Shown here piece by piece: positions 52,122 to 61,526 of a stretch of DNA of 64,000 nucleotides (its first letter is position 1; every line of letters starts with the position of its first letter). The DNA lies in the NCBI GenBank assembly GCA_003248965.1, contig QFQU01000004.1:133863-197862 (forward strand). Direction: 5' to 3'. Below the pieces are notes generated by a model. It was not told where the DNA came from. It ran no database searches and saw nothing but the letters and a program-made list of their open reading frames with translations. The stretch comes from Brevundimonas sp. (lineage in GTDB: Bacteria; Pseudomonadota; Alphaproteobacteria; Caulobacterales; Caulobacteraceae). Position numbers and translations under genes: made by a program.

Positions 52122-52706
52122 TCATTCTTCGCGGCGCGCCACAACGGCCGAAATCCGCCGGATGCGGTCGCGCGGCAGGGTCTCAAGGCGATCCAGCGCC
52201 CCGGCCCCGCGCAGGCGAACCGTCGCGCCTTCGTCGCCGTCGAACAATCGAACCAGGATCGCCCCGTCCGTCATCTCGACCACGCATCCCTGGCCCATGC
52301 GGGGAAGCTGGCCCGGCCGATAATCCACCGTCACCCCCGCCCCCGCCCAAGGTGACAGGCCGTCGTCGGTCAGGCGAAGACTGCGGATTTTCTGGACAGG
52401 CGGACCGTCGAAGCCGCGCCCCTTGCTCTCCAGCCCCTGCGGCGTCCGCTCGGCCAGCGGCGGGACGATGCGGGCGGCCGTCAGGGCCAGCACCTCGGGC
52501 GTAGAGTCCAGGGCGGCGGTCAGACGGCGCTGCACGTCGGGGCGGAACAGGCCGGGGCGACGCCCGGATTCATAAAGGCCCCAACCCTGGCTGGTCATGT
52601 CCAGCCGGGCGCCCGCCTCGGCCTGGGACAGGCCGCGCTCGCGGCGCAAAACGGCCAGGGCCTCCCCGAGGCGAATAACTTCTGGGTCAGGGACGAAGCG
52701 AGCCAT
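52122..52706 (-). CDS. XRE regulator with LexA/S24-like C-terminal domain, no visible protease residues
   Basis: The 194-residue protein starts with an HTH domain (about residues 10-65): GEALAVLRRERGLSQAEAGARLDMTSQGWGLYESGRRPG. The C-terminal half (about 125-190, PRMGQGCVVEMTDGAILVRLF then RLRGAGALDRLETLPRDRIRRI) resembles the beta-rich S24/LexA fold. I see no clear Ser-Lys dyad, so self-cleavage is unlikely. ATG 52706 is preferred to the TTG just before it. It lies 45 bases upstream of the other XRE gene on the same strand. Confidence 0.82.
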   Translation of the reverse strand: MARFVPDPEVIRLGEALAVLRRERGLSQAEAGARLDMTSQGWGLYESGRRPGLFRPDVQRRLTAALDSTPEVLALTAARIVPPLAERTPQGLESKGRGFDGPPVQKIRSLRLTDDGLSPWAGAGVTVDYRPGQLPRMGQGCVVEMTDGAILVRLFDGDEGATVRLRGAGALDRLETLPRDRIRRISAVVARREE

Positions 52707-52761
52707 CAACTTAAGATGGCGCCCCGCCGCGCGTCTGGCGAGGTGGAAACCGCCCCGGCGG

Positions 52762-53319
52762 TCAGATCGTCGGTTCGACCCGCGTCACCTCGGGGACATA
52801 GTGGCGCATCATCTGCTCCACCCCCGCCTTCAGCGTCGCCGACGACGACGGGCAGCCGGAACAGGCGCCGCGCATACGCAGCGACAGCACGCCGGTCTCC
52901 TCGTCGAAGGAATCGAACAGGATGTCGCCCCCGTCCTGGGCCACGGCGGGTCGGATGCGGCTGTCCAACAGGGCCTTGATCTCGGCGACGATCTCACTGT
53001 CGTCCTCGGCGTGGGCCGCCTCGCCGTCGCCGCCGCGCGTCAGCGGCTGACCCGAAACGAAATGATCCATGATCACGCCCAGCACCGCCGGCTTCATCGC
53101 CGACCAGTCGGGACCCAGCTCATGACGCGTGACCGAGACGTAGTCGGTGCCGAAGAAGACGCCGTCGACGCCTTCCAGCTCGAACAGGGCCTCGGCCAGC
53201 GGAGAGGCGGTCGCCTCGTCGATGGTGCGGTACTCCAGCGCCGCGTTCGGCGAGACTTCGCGGCCCGGCAGAAACTTCAGCGCATTGGGGTTCGGCGTGG
53301 CTTCGGTCTGGATGAACAT
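52762..53319 (-). CDS. NifU/Nfu family Fe-S cluster carrier
   Basis: The 185-residue protein has an Nfu N-terminal domain (about residues 1-88, MFIQTEATPNPNALKFLPG). A NifU C-terminal domain (about 105-180) follows, with the cluster-binding CSGC (C153, C156) in RMRGACSGCPSSSATLKAG. It is of the mitochondrial NFU1 type and delivers 4Fe-4S clusters to targets such as lipoyl synthase. It starts 55 bases downstream of the HerA-like gene on the same strand. Confidence 0.95.
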   Translation of the reverse strand: MFIQTEATPNPNALKFLPGREVSPNAALEYRTIDEATASPLAEALFELEGVDGVFFGTDYVSVTRHELGPDWSAMKPAVLGVIMDHFVSGQPLTRGGDGEAAHAEDDSEIVAEIKALLDSRIRPAVAQDGGDILFDSFDEETGVLSLRMRGACSGCPSSSATLKAGVEQMMRHYVPEVTRVEPTI

Positions 53320-53373
53320 GGGCGGGAGATGCGCCGTCCCCCGCCCTGTTGCAAGGGGTCGGCGCAGGAAGCC

Positions 53374-54933
53374 TCAGCGTCGCTTCAACCCGCCCAGCAC
53401 GCCGCGCAGCAGTTCGCGGGTCAGGGTCGAACCGGCCGTGCGCAGCACCGACTTGGTCAGGGACTCGATCGGCGTCTCGCGGGTCGAGCGGCGCGGCGCG
53501 GCAGGGGCGCGGGCGACGCGCGCCTGTTCCCTGGCTTGTTCCTTCGCCTGGGCGGCGGCCGCCTTGGCGTCCAGCTTCGCCTGGGCCTCGGCGGCCTTGG
53601 CGGCGTCTGCCTGGGCTTTGGCCTGGGCGGCGGCCTGGTCGCTGGCGGCGTGGCGCGCGGCCAGGATCTCCTCGGCGGATTCGCGGTTCACGGCCTGGTC
53701 GTAGACGCCGCGCACGGGGCTGGCGGCCATGACGGCGGCGCGCTCGGCGTCGGTCGCCGGGCCCAGGCGCGAATCGGGCGGCCGAATCTTGGTGCGCGCC
53801 ACGACGGTCGGGGCGCCCTTCTCGTCCAGCAGCGAAACCAGGGCCTCGCCCACGCCCAGAGCCTGGATCACCTCGGCCGTATCGAAGGCCGGATTGACCC
53901 GGAAGCTCTGCGAGGCCGCGCGCAGCCCCTTCTGGTCCGAAGGGGTATAGGCGCGAAGTGCGTGCTGCACCCGGTTGCCCAGCTGGGCCAGGACGGTGTC
54001 GGGAATGTCGGCCGGGTTCTGGGTCACGAAATAGACGCCGACCCCCTTGGACCGGATCAGGCGCACGACCTGTTCGACTTTCTCCAACAGGGCCTTGGGC
54101 GCGTCGTTGAACAGCAGGTGCGCCTCGTCGAAGAAGAAGACCAGGCGCGGCTTGTCGGGATCGCCCACCTCCGGAAGCTGCTCGAACAACTCCGACAAAA
54201 GCCACAGCAGGAAGGCCGCATACAGGCGCGGGCTGTTCATCAGGCGGGTGGAATCCAGCACATTGACCTGACCCCGGCCGTCCAGGCCGACACGGATCAT
54301 GTCTTCCAGCCGCAGCGCCGGTTCGCCGAAGAAGGCGGCGCCGCCCTCCTGTTCCAGCTGCAGCAGGGCGCGCTGGATGGAGGCGATGGAGGCGGGGGCC
54401 ACATTGCCGACCTCGCGTCCGATCCGGTCGGCGTTCTCGCCCACATAGACCAGGAGGCTGCGCAGATCGCCCAGGTCCAGCAGCAGCAGGCCCTCCTTGT
54501 CGGCGACGTGGAAGACCACGGTCAGAACGCCTTCCTGCACCTCGTTCAGGTTCAGCATCCGCGCCATCAGGACCGGCCCGATCTCGGACACCGTGGTGCG
54601 GATCGGGTGGCCCTTCTGACCGTACAGATCCCAGAACACCGTCGGCGCGGCGCGCGGGGTCAGGGTCAGGCCCATGCTCTTGGCCCGCGCCGTCAGCTTC
54701 TCGTTGGGCGTTCCCGGCTGGCAGATGCCCGACAGGTCGCCCTTCACGTCCGAACAGAAGACCGGCACCCCGGCGTCCGAGAAACCCTGGGCCATGATCT
54801 GCAGGGTGACGGTCTTGCCCGTGCCCGTCGCGCCGGCGACGACGCCGTGGCGATTGGCCCGGTTGAACAGAAGGGTCTCCGGCGCGTTGGCGTCGGACTG
54901 GCCGATGAACAGGCCGGTGGGGGTGTCGGACAT
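53374..54933 (-). CDS. HerA-like (DUF853) ATPase
   Basis: The 519-residue protein has Walker A GATGTGKTVTLQIMAQGF (about residues 34-51) and Walker B RLVFFFDEAHLLFND (about 258-272). The DUF853 phrases CSDVKGDLSGICQPG and YFVTQNPADIPDTVLAQLGNRVQHALRAYTP are also present. From about 410 it has a long Ala/Gln/Lys coiled coil (AAQAKAQADAAKAAEAQAKL) and a basic tail. Family members are predicted DNA-translocating or unwinding hexamers; the role in the cell is unclear. ATG 54933 gives the family N-terminus. Confidence 0.9.
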   Translation of the reverse strand: MSDTPTGLFIGQSDANAPETLLFNRANRHGVVAGATGTGKTVTLQIMAQGFSDAGVPVFCSDVKGDLSGICQPGTPNEKLTARAKSMGLTLTPRAAPTVFWDLYGQKGHPIRTTVSEIGPVLMARMLNLNEVQEGVLTVVFHVADKEGLLLLDLGDLRSLLVYVGENADRIGREVGNVAPASIASIQRALLQLEQEGGAAFFGEPALRLEDMIRVGLDGRGQVNVLDSTRLMNSPRLYAAFLLWLLSELFEQLPEVGDPDKPRLVFFFDEAHLLFNDAPKALLEKVEQVVRLIRSKGVGVYFVTQNPADIPDTVLAQLGNRVQHALRAYTPSDQKGLRAASQSFRVNPAFDTAEVIQALGVGEALVSLLDEKGAPTVVARTKIRPPDSRLGPATDAERAAVMAASPVRGVYDQAVNRESAEEILAARHAASDQAAAQAKAQADAAKAAEAQAKLDAKAAAAQAKEQAREQARVARAPAAPRRSTRETPIESLTKSVLRTAGSTLTRELLRGVLGGLKRR

Positions 54934-55029
54934 GCCGGTCTCCGCAAGCGTTGCGCCAAGCTCTAGAGCATGATCGCCGCGCCCGGAACAGCGATTGACG
55001 CGCTCGATGCTCAAGCCGATGACAGGATC

Positions 55030-56175
55030 ATGAAAAGCGCCATCGTCACCCCGCCCGAAACCGCGTCGCGCAACGCCCTGGCCGTGATCGCGACCGTGGC
55101 GGCGGGCGCCGCCGTCTATTGGCTGCGGGACATACTGACCCCCCTGGCCATGGCGATCTTCCTTCTGATCATGATCGACGGGGTCAAGCGCACCATCGAG
55201 GCGCGCACGCCCCTGCCGCGCCGCTGGGCCGGGGTCGCGGCCCTGGCCCTGGTGGTCCTGGCCTTCTTCGCCTCAATCGGCATCATCGTGAACGGAGCGG
55301 CCGGCTTCTTCGGCGAGGCGTCGGGCGTGTCCCAGAACATCGGCCCGCGCATCGACCAGATCATCCGCGACGTCTACGGCCTGTTCCACCTGGTCAATCC
55401 GCCCACGGCCCAGGACCTGATCAACAGCATCGACCTTCGGGGTTATCTGGCCTCGACCGCCATGCAGGTGCAGGGCATCGCCTCCAGCGCCTTCTTCGTC
55501 CTGGTCTATCTGGGTTTTCTCCTGGCCTCGCAGATGGGCTTCCAGCGCAAGATCGTCGCCATGTTCCCGGCCAAGGCCCACCGCGACGAGGCGGTGGCGG
55601 TGTTCCAGCGCGTGCGTGGCGGGGTCGAGGGCTATCTGTGGGTCCAGGCCGTGACCGGGATCATGATCTGCGCCGCCGCCTGGCTGCTGATGCGGGCGGT
55701 CGGGCTTCAGAACGCCGAGTTCTGGACCTTCGTCATCTTCATCGTCGGCTTCATTCCGGTGCTGGGCGGGGCGGTCGCGGGCCTGGCCCCGCCGCTGTTC
55801 GCCCTGGTGCAGTTCTCCAGCTACTGGCCCGCGGTGATTCTGCTGGTGGGCCTGCAGATCATCCTGTTCGTGGTCGGCAACTTCATCCAGCCGCGCATGC
55901 AGGGCGACAATCAGAACATCGACCCGGTGGTGGTTCTGCTGGCTCTGGCCTTCTGGGGCAAGCTGTGGGGCGTGGTCGGCATGTTCCTGTCCACGCCGCT
56001 GGCGGTCATGGCCATGGCCGTCCTGGCCGAGTTCCAGGGCTCGCGCTGGATGGCGGTGCTGCTGTCGGGCGACGGCGAGCCCTATGCCGACAAGGGCCCG
56101 CGCAAAGGCGGGAAGACGCCGCCGAAACCACGCCGAAAGCCCGCGACCAAGGGCGATGCCGAAGCCGCGGGCTAG
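55030..56175 (+). CDS. AI-2E family (PerM/YhhT-like) membrane transporter
   Basis: The 381-residue protein has about eight hydrophobic helices. Family motifs appear in the C-terminal half: FIVGFIPVLGGAVAGLAPPLFAL (about 236-258) and FIQPRMQGDNQNIDPVVVLLALAFWGKLWGVVGMFLSTPLAVM (about 287-330). Substrates of this family vary (autoinducer-2, ions, peptides) and none can be read here. The tail is Lys/Pro-rich. ATG 55030 is preferred to an in-frame ATG 60 bases upstream. It is convergent with obgE. Confidence 0.9.
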   Translation: MKSAIVTPPETASRNALAVIATVAAGAAVYWLRDILTPLAMAIFLLIMIDGVKRTIEARTPLPRRWAGVAALALVVLAFFASIGIIVNGAAGFFGEASGVSQNIGPRIDQIIRDVYGLFHLVNPPTAQDLINSIDLRGYLASTAMQVQGIASSAFFVLVYLGFLLASQMGFQRKIVAMFPAKAHRDEAVAVFQRVRGGVEGYLWVQAVTGIMICAAAWLLMRAVGLQNAEFWTFVIFIVGFIPVLGGAVAGLAPPLFALVQFSSYWPAVILLVGLQIILFVVGNFIQPRMQGDNQNIDPVVVLLALAFWGKLWGVVGMFLSTPLAVMAMAVLAEFQGSRWMAVLLSGDGEPYADKGPRKGGKTPPKPRRKPATKGDAEAAG

Positions 56176-56181
56176 AGCCGG

Positions 56182-57228
56182 TCAGGGCTGCCAGCCGCTG
56201 ATCTGATCGGCCGCGCCTTCCCCGGCCAGGGCGCCGCGCGTCTTCTTCACCTCGGCCCAGGCGGCGCGCAGCAGGGCCGGCACCCCCTCGCCCGACACGC
56301 CCGAGACCAGCATGGGCCGGCGACCGGCGACGGCTTCCAGCTCGGCGGCCTTTTCCTCGCGCATCTCGGGCGTCAGGGCGTCGATCTTGTTCAGGGCCAG
56401 GATTTCGGTCTTGTCGGCCAGGCCCGCGCCATAGGCCTCCAGTTCGCCGCGGATGATCAGATAGGCGGCGGCGACGTCGTCCTGGGTGCCGTCCACCAGG
56501 TGGATCAGGCTGGCCGACCGCTCGACATGGCCCAGAAAGCGCGTGCCGAGCCCTGCGCCGTCGCTGGCGCCCTCGATCAGGCCGGGGATGTCGGCGATGA
56601 CGAACCGCTCGGTCGGCGACAGGTCCACCATCCCCAGATTCGGCGTCAGGGTGGTGAAGGGATAGTCGGCGATCTTGGGCCGCGCGGCGCTGGCCGCGGC
56701 CAAGAAGGTGGACTTGCCCGCATTGGGCAGGCCCGCCAGGCCGATGTCGGCGATCAGCTTCAGCCGCAGCCAGATCCAGCGTTCCTGGCCTTCCTGGCCC
56801 GGATTGGCGTGGGTCGGCGCCTGGTTGACCGGCCCCTTGAAGCGGGTGTTGCCCCAGCCGCCGTTGCCGCCCTTCAGCAGCAGTTCGGTCTTGCCGGGCG
56901 CATCCATGTCCAGGAGGACCGTCTCCTTGTCCTCGTCCAGCACCTGGGTGCCGACCGGCACCTTCAGGACGACGTCCTCGCCCTTGCCGCCGTGCATCTG
57001 ACGGCCCTGGCCGTGGTGGCCGGTCTGGGCCTTGAAATGCTGCTGGTAGCGATAGTCGATGAGGGTGTTCAGCCCCTCGACCGCCTCGATCCAGACGTCG
57101 CCGCCGCGCCCGCCGTCGCCGCCGTCCGGCCCGCCGTTGGGAATGAATTTCTCGCGCCGGAACGACACGGAGCCCGCGCCGCCGTTGCCCGAGCGAATAA
57201 AGATTTTGGCCTGATCGAGGAACTTCAT
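56182..57228 (-). CDS. obgE: Obg family GTPase (ObgE/CgtA)
   Basis: The 348-residue GTPase starts with the glycine-rich Obg fold (about residues 1-158, KIFIRSGNGGAGSVSFRREKF then GGPDGGDGGRGGDVW). The G domain follows with G1 GLPNAGKSTFLAA (about 166-178), G3 DIPGLIEGASDGAGLG and G4 LNKIDAL. The variable C-terminus is short. In Caulobacter CgtA is essential and links ribosome maturation with growth control. It is complete. Confidence 0.97.
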   Translation of the reverse strand: MKFLDQAKIFIRSGNGGAGSVSFRREKFIPNGGPDGGDGGRGGDVWIEAVEGLNTLIDYRYQQHFKAQTGHHGQGRQMHGGKGEDVVLKVPVGTQVLDEDKETVLLDMDAPGKTELLLKGGNGGWGNTRFKGPVNQAPTHANPGQEGQERWIWLRLKLIADIGLAGLPNAGKSTFLAAASAARPKIADYPFTTLTPNLGMVDLSPTERFVIADIPGLIEGASDGAGLGTRFLGHVERSASLIHLVDGTQDDVAAAYLIIRGELEAYGAGLADKTEILALNKIDALTPEMREEKAAELEAVAGRRPMLVSGVSGEGVPALLRAAWAEVKKTRGALAGEGAADQISGWQP

Positions 57229-57286
57229 CGCGGGCTTATGCCAAAAGACGGCGGCGATTTACAGGCGCGACCGTCGCTTGGATGTG

Positions 57287-59428
57287 TCAGGCGGCCTGGG
57301 CCGAGGCGGTTCGTTCGGCCGTGGCGTCCAGAACCTCCGTCACCGCTGCATAAAGGCGGGCCTGGGTCACGGGCTTGGCCAGATGGCCGTCCATGCCGGC
57401 GGCCAGGCACCGCGCGGCGTCTTCGGGCATGGCCTCGGCCGTGACCGCCAGGATCGGCAGGTCGCACACGGGCGCGTCCAGGGCGCGGATCGCGCGGGTG
57501 GCGGCCAGGCCGTCCATCACCGGCATGCGCACGTCCATCAGCACCAGGTCGAAGGCGCCCGCCGCCACGGCGTCCAGGGCTTCCTGGCCGTCGCGCGCCT
57601 CGGTCGTCTCGCAGTCGGCCGCCTGCAGCATGATGCGCAGGAGGTCGCGATTGGCCGGATGGTCGTCGACGATCAGCACCCGAATCCGGCCATCGTCGCG
57701 CGGGGCGTCGGGCTCGCGCGCGGCGGCGGCGACGACTTCGGCGGGAAGGACCAGGGTGAAGGTCGTGCCGGTCCATTGGACGCTCTCGACCCCGATCGTC
57801 CCGCCCAGGCGGTCGATGTGGGTCTTGGCCAGGGCCAGGCCCACGCCTGCGCCCTCATGCGCGCGGCTGGTGCTGGCGTCGGCCTGGGCGAACAGGCTGA
57901 ACACGCCCGACAGCACGGCGTCGCTCATGCCGCATCCGGTGTCCCTGACGGCGATGCGCAGCCGCTCGTCGACCCGATCCACGGCGATGTCCACGCCGCC
58001 ACGGCTGGTGAATTTGACGGCGTTGCCGGACAGATGGTGCAGGGTCTGGCGAAGGCGTCGTGCATCGGTCAGCACGGTCCCTTCGGCTTCCGGCGCGATC
58101 GAGACGGTGAAATCCAGGCCGCGAACGGCCGCCCATTCGCGGGCGGGGGCGACCGCATCGTCGATCAGGGCGCGCACGTCGATGGGTCTCAGCATCACCT
58201 CGCCGCCGCCGCGCGACACCTCAAGCAGGTCCTCGACCAGACGCAGCATGGCCTCGCCGCACAGGCGCAGGGCTTCGACCTGACGGCGGCCTTCCTCGTC
58301 CAGGCAGGGACGTTGCGCCAGCAGATCGGCATAGCCGGTCACGCCGGTCAGGGGCGTGCGCATTTCATGGCTCATCAGGGCCAGGAAACGGGATTTGGCG
58401 ACGTCGGCCGCCTCGGCCCGCTGCAGGGCGGCCAGGGCGGCGGCGGTGCGCGCGCGCAACTGGGCCACCAGTCTGCGCCGTTCCGACGACAGGGTGGTGA
58501 TCGGCAAGGCGGTGGCCACGACCATCAGCAGGAACAGATGAAAGACGTTCATCTGGCGCATGATCAGCGGAATGGAGGAGAGGGCGGGGTTCTGCGCCAC
58601 ATGGGTCTGCGTCACCGGGCCGTGTCCCGTTACGGTCGCCGCGCCCCCGATCACCGCGATGGCGATGACCGCCAGGGCCGTCCAGGGCGGCGACAGCCGG
58701 AAGGCCAGCAGGATCAAGGGCGGGAAGACCACGAACAGGATCGGCGCCACGGTCTGGCCAAAGCCCCACACGGTCGCGATCACGACCAATCCCATCAAGG
58801 CGACGACCTCGGCGGCGGGCGCCACGGCGTCCTTGGAGAAGCGATGACTGCGCGCCAGAAGCAGCAGGGACGGCGTGAAGATCATCATCGCCAGCAGCTC
58901 CATGTCGAACAGGTGGTGCAGGCGGAAGCTCAGCACCTCCGGCGACAGCCGTCCGGTGGCCAGGGCGATGACGCCGGCCAGGGCGGTGCTCAGGGCCACG
59001 GCGGGGACGGCCGCGCCGAGTGCGAATCGGAACAGGCGGGCGGGTCGTCGCATGTCCAGCGCGGCGCCGCACAGACGCCGGGCCAGAAGGGCGGCGGCCA
59101 GCACCTGAACCAGGTTCAGCACGGCGTTGACAAGGGTGAAGACGTCCGGTTGGCCGCGGAACACGTTGCCGATCAGATTGACCGAAAAACAGCAGACCAG
59201 AACCGCCAGGGCCGGTCGTCGGTGAAGCTGCAATACGGCGGCCAGCAGGACGGCGTTGGCCGGCCACATGACCATGACGTGCAGCGTGCTCAGGCTCCAC
59301 TGGCCCAGAAGCTGACAGGCCGCGAACAGCAGGACATAGGCCCATGCGGGCGGGCCCGCCGCCTGACCGGCGTCATGGCGGAAGAACCGCCACCGTCCGC
59401 GCCCCAAGGTCTTCGTTCTGAACCCCAT
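57287..59428 (-). CDS. MASE1-type hybrid sensor histidine kinase/response regulator
   Basis: The 713-residue protein has an N-terminal multi-helix MASE1-like membrane sensor (about residues 28-312). A HisKA domain with SHEMRTPLTG (phospho-acceptor H354) follows, then a HATPase domain with N box GNAVKFTSRG, G1 RDTGCGMSD and G2 GAGVGLALAK. The receiver domain has D632 in VLMDVRMPVMDG and late Lys in HLAKPVT. No HPt domain or output regulator is adjacent, so phosphotransfer partners lie elsewhere. The signal is unknown. Confidence 0.93.
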   Translation of the reverse strand: MGFRTKTLGRGRWRFFRHDAGQAAGPPAWAYVLLFAACQLLGQWSLSTLHVMVMWPANAVLLAAVLQLHRRPALAVLVCCFSVNLIGNVFRGQPDVFTLVNAVLNLVQVLAAALLARRLCGAALDMRRPARLFRFALGAAVPAVALSTALAGVIALATGRLSPEVLSFRLHHLFDMELLAMMIFTPSLLLLARSHRFSKDAVAPAAEVVALMGLVVIATVWGFGQTVAPILFVVFPPLILLAFRLSPPWTALAVIAIAVIGGAATVTGHGPVTQTHVAQNPALSSIPLIMRQMNVFHLFLLMVVATALPITTLSSERRRLVAQLRARTAAALAALQRAEAADVAKSRFLALMSHEMRTPLTGVTGYADLLAQRPCLDEEGRRQVEALRLCGEAMLRLVEDLLEVSRGGGEVMLRPIDVRALIDDAVAPAREWAAVRGLDFTVSIAPEAEGTVLTDARRLRQTLHHLSGNAVKFTSRGGVDIAVDRVDERLRIAVRDTGCGMSDAVLSGVFSLFAQADASTSRAHEGAGVGLALAKTHIDRLGGTIGVESVQWTGTTFTLVLPAEVVAAAAREPDAPRDDGRIRVLIVDDHPANRDLLRIMLQAADCETTEARDGQEALDAVAAGAFDLVLMDVRMPVMDGLAATRAIRALDAPVCDLPILAVTAEAMPEDAARCLAAGMDGHLAKPVTQARLYAAVTEVLDATAERTASAQAA

Positions 59429-59627
59429 GAGACCGACCTTGGGCGTTCAGGTCTTAAAAATCCGCACCTGTAATTTCTACGTACAATTGCGGATGGGCGA
59501 TCCGGTGCGGCTCCCAGCCCGAGGTTCGCGGTTCTCGGGCCAAGGCCGGGTGACGGACCCTCTTAGCTTCCGATATAGTCCGGGGTTCGCGTTTCCGGCC
59601 ATTCCGGCCGACGCCCGGAGTCTTCCC
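59429..59627. other. Divergent intergenic region with a 7-bp inverted repeat
   Basis: This 199-base gap separates the hybrid kinase from a secreted protein gene. It contains an A+T-rich patch near 59450-59490 and the inverted repeat atccgca (59460-59466) / tgcggat (59488-59494), whose 21-base spacer includes acgtac. The patch probably holds the kinase promoter and perhaps an operator. Confidence 0.4.
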
Positions 59628-60074
59628 ATGCGTCCTCTGTCCTTCGTCGCGGCCGCCGCCGTTCTGGCCCTAGCGGCCCCCGCCTTCGCCCAGGCCGTCG
59701 CGACGCCGCAGCCGGCCCCGGCCGCCCAGGCGCCGGCCGCGGACGACGCCGCCAAGAGCCCCGAGGAAGCGGCGTTCGAGGCCAGGGCCGAAGCCTTCGG
59801 CGAGAAGATTCAGGCCATGGCCGCAGAAATGCAGGCCGCCGCCGCCCAGTCGGACAAGGCCAAGGCCAAGACGGATCTCGATGCGGTCCAGGCCCGCTAT
59901 CAGGGCGAGGTCGACGCCTTCGCCGACGATGTCCAGACGTTCGCGGCGACCCAGGCCGCGGCGGCCGACGAGATCGCCGAGGCGGTGCAGCAGATCAAGG
60001 CCATCCCGGCCATGGTCCGCGCCCAGATCGAAGGCGCGGTCGCCGCGTCGGCCGGTCCGGCCACGCCCCGGTAA
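59628..60074 (+). CDS. Secreted helical Ala-rich protein A, unknown function
   Basis: The 148-residue protein has a signal peptide (to about residue 22, APAFAQA). An Ala/Pro linker follows, then long helices (about 43-130) including EEAAFEARAEAFGEKIQAMA and VDAFADDVQTFAATQAAAAD. It resembles its downstream neighbour in the xAFEARxExFGxK segment, and both are preceded by the same ctcttcccATG or gtcttcccATG context. They are probably tandem paralogs. No family recognised; the location should be the periplasm. Confidence 0.72.
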   Translation: MRPLSFVAAAAVLALAAPAFAQAVATPQPAPAAQAPAADDAAKSPEEAAFEARAEAFGEKIQAMAAEMQAAAAQSDKAKAKTDLDAVQARYQGEVDAFADDVQTFAATQAAAADEIAEAVQQIKAIPAMVRAQIEGAVAASAGPATPR

Positions 60075-60155
60075 GGTCGCGCCTTACCGCGATTTCACTT
60101 GAGGCCGGGGCGCCTTGGGTCGAGTTTACGCGGGTCGTCAACGGGGACTCTTCCC

Positions 60156-60743
60156 ATGATCCGCCTGCTCAGCCTGACCGCCGCCCTGGCCCTTTTGCCC
60201 CTGTCTTCGGCCCTGGCCCAGGATGGACCCGCGCCTGCCGCCGATGCGGCGGAGGCCCGGCTGGACGCCGCCGCATCGGCGTTCGAGGCGCGCATGGAAG
60301 AGTTCGGCAAACGCGCCGAAGCCATTTCGGAAGACGCTGGCCTCAGCGAGGCGGAACGCGGTCGCCGCGTCGCCGCCCTGTGGGCCGAGTATCAGCCGGA
60401 CGTGACCGCCTTCACCGCCCAGGCGACCCAGCACGCGGGCGAGGTCGCCGCCCAGGCGCTGCAGGACATCGACGTCGAGGCCCTGGTCCAGGACGCCCTG
60501 AACGACCCCGAGGTCAAACAGGCCATGGCCGACGGCATGGCGCACGGCGTCGCCGCCGGCGAAGGCGTCGTTCGCAACAGCGCCTGGACCAATCCCGACA
60601 AGGATCAGATCGAAACCTACGGCCTGATCGCTCAATACGCCCTGGACCAGGCCGCCGACGCCGTCGAAGACAGCATCGAGGCGCCGGAACGACCGGAAGC
60701 GCCCGAGGCCCCGCCGCCGCCGCCCGCACCACGCCGCCCCTGA
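60156..60743 (+). CDS. Secreted helical protein B, paralog of the preceding gene
   Basis: The 195-residue protein has a signal peptide (to about 22, SSALAQ). A helical region with ASAFEARMEEFGKRAEAISE (about 39-58) matches the neighbour. A longer body follows (YQPDVTAFTAQATQHAGEVAAQALQDIDVEAL), then a C-terminal Pro/Glu/Ala tail ending APPPPPAPRRP. Function unknown. Two adjacent copies suggest a local duplication followed by divergence. Confidence 0.72.
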   Translation: MIRLLSLTAALALLPLSSALAQDGPAPAADAAEARLDAAASAFEARMEEFGKRAEAISEDAGLSEAERGRRVAALWAEYQPDVTAFTAQATQHAGEVAAQALQDIDVEALVQDALNDPEVKQAMADGMAHGVAAGEGVVRNSAWTNPDKDQIETYGLIAQYALDQAADAVEDSIEAPERPEAPEAPPPPPAPRRP

Positions 60744-60793
60744 GGCTTGATCGACGCTTGACCGGGGGGCGAGGCGGGGCGACACCGCGCCGC

Positions 60794-61426
60794 ATGGCCG
60801 CCCTTCCCGTCGATCCGCACCTCTATTCGACCTTCCTGGGGGTGATGGCCGTCATGGCCGTGACGCCCGGCCCGGCCAATCTGTTCGCTGTCGCCACGGG
60901 GATGGAGAAGGGGCGCGCCTCGGCCCTGGTCGGGGTGCTGGGCATGAACGTCGCCACCCTGGTCTGGTTCGGTGCGGCGGCCCTGGGTCTGGCCGCCCTG
61001 GTCAAGGCCTTCCCCGCCGCCTTTAAGGTCGTCGCCGTCCTGGGCGCCGTCTATGTCGCGTGGCTGGGCGTCAAGGCGCTGCGCGGGGCCTTCGCCACGG
61101 CCGGTCAGCCCGATCGCCTCATCGTCAGAAAAGGCCGCAGCGCCTTCGTCGACGGCTTCGCCGTGCAGATCGCCAACCCCAAGGCCATCCTGTTCTTCAC
61201 CGCCGTCCTGCCGCCGTTCGTGGATGTCAGCCGGCCGGTCGCGCCGCAGATGGCCCTGTTCGCCGTCGCCGTCATCGGCATGGATATGATGTCGATGAGC
61301 GCCTACGCCCTGTCCGGTGCGGCCCTGTCGCGGCGGATGCAGCAGCCCCGTTTTAGAAAGGCTTTCGGCGTCTTCGTCGGCGTGCTTCTGATGACGGCGG
61401 CGCTGCTGATCGTCGCAAGGCTCTAG
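60794..61426 (+). CDS. LysE/RhtB family amino-acid exporter
   Basis: The 210-residue protein has about six helices and the LysE family start VMAVMAVTPGPANLFAVATG (about residues 17-36), where the PGP motif is diagnostic. KAILFFTAVLPPFVD (about 133-147) is the second family landmark. It likely exports homoserine, threonine or another amino acid. ATG 60794 is the first Met that gives the normal N-terminus. Confidence 0.92.
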   Translation: MAALPVDPHLYSTFLGVMAVMAVTPGPANLFAVATGMEKGRASALVGVLGMNVATLVWFGAAALGLAALVKAFPAAFKVVAVLGAVYVAWLGVKALRGAFATAGQPDRLIVRKGRSAFVDGFAVQIANPKAILFFTAVLPPFVDVSRPVAPQMALFAVAVIGMDMMSMSAYALSGAALSRRMQQPRFRKAFGVFVGVLLMTAALLIVARL

Positions 61427-61526
61427 ACGCCGCCCCGCTTCGCCCTAAATTGCAGGCTGAACGCCGCCGTTCATGCTCCGTTCAGCCGTCAGCGCGCCCG
61501 AATGGGCGATCAAGGAGTTTGATGTC

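Noticed and set aside
57278..59473. Long plus-strand open frame opposite the hybrid histidine kinase
   Set aside because: It is a composition artefact; the minus strand carries clear kinase and receiver motifs.
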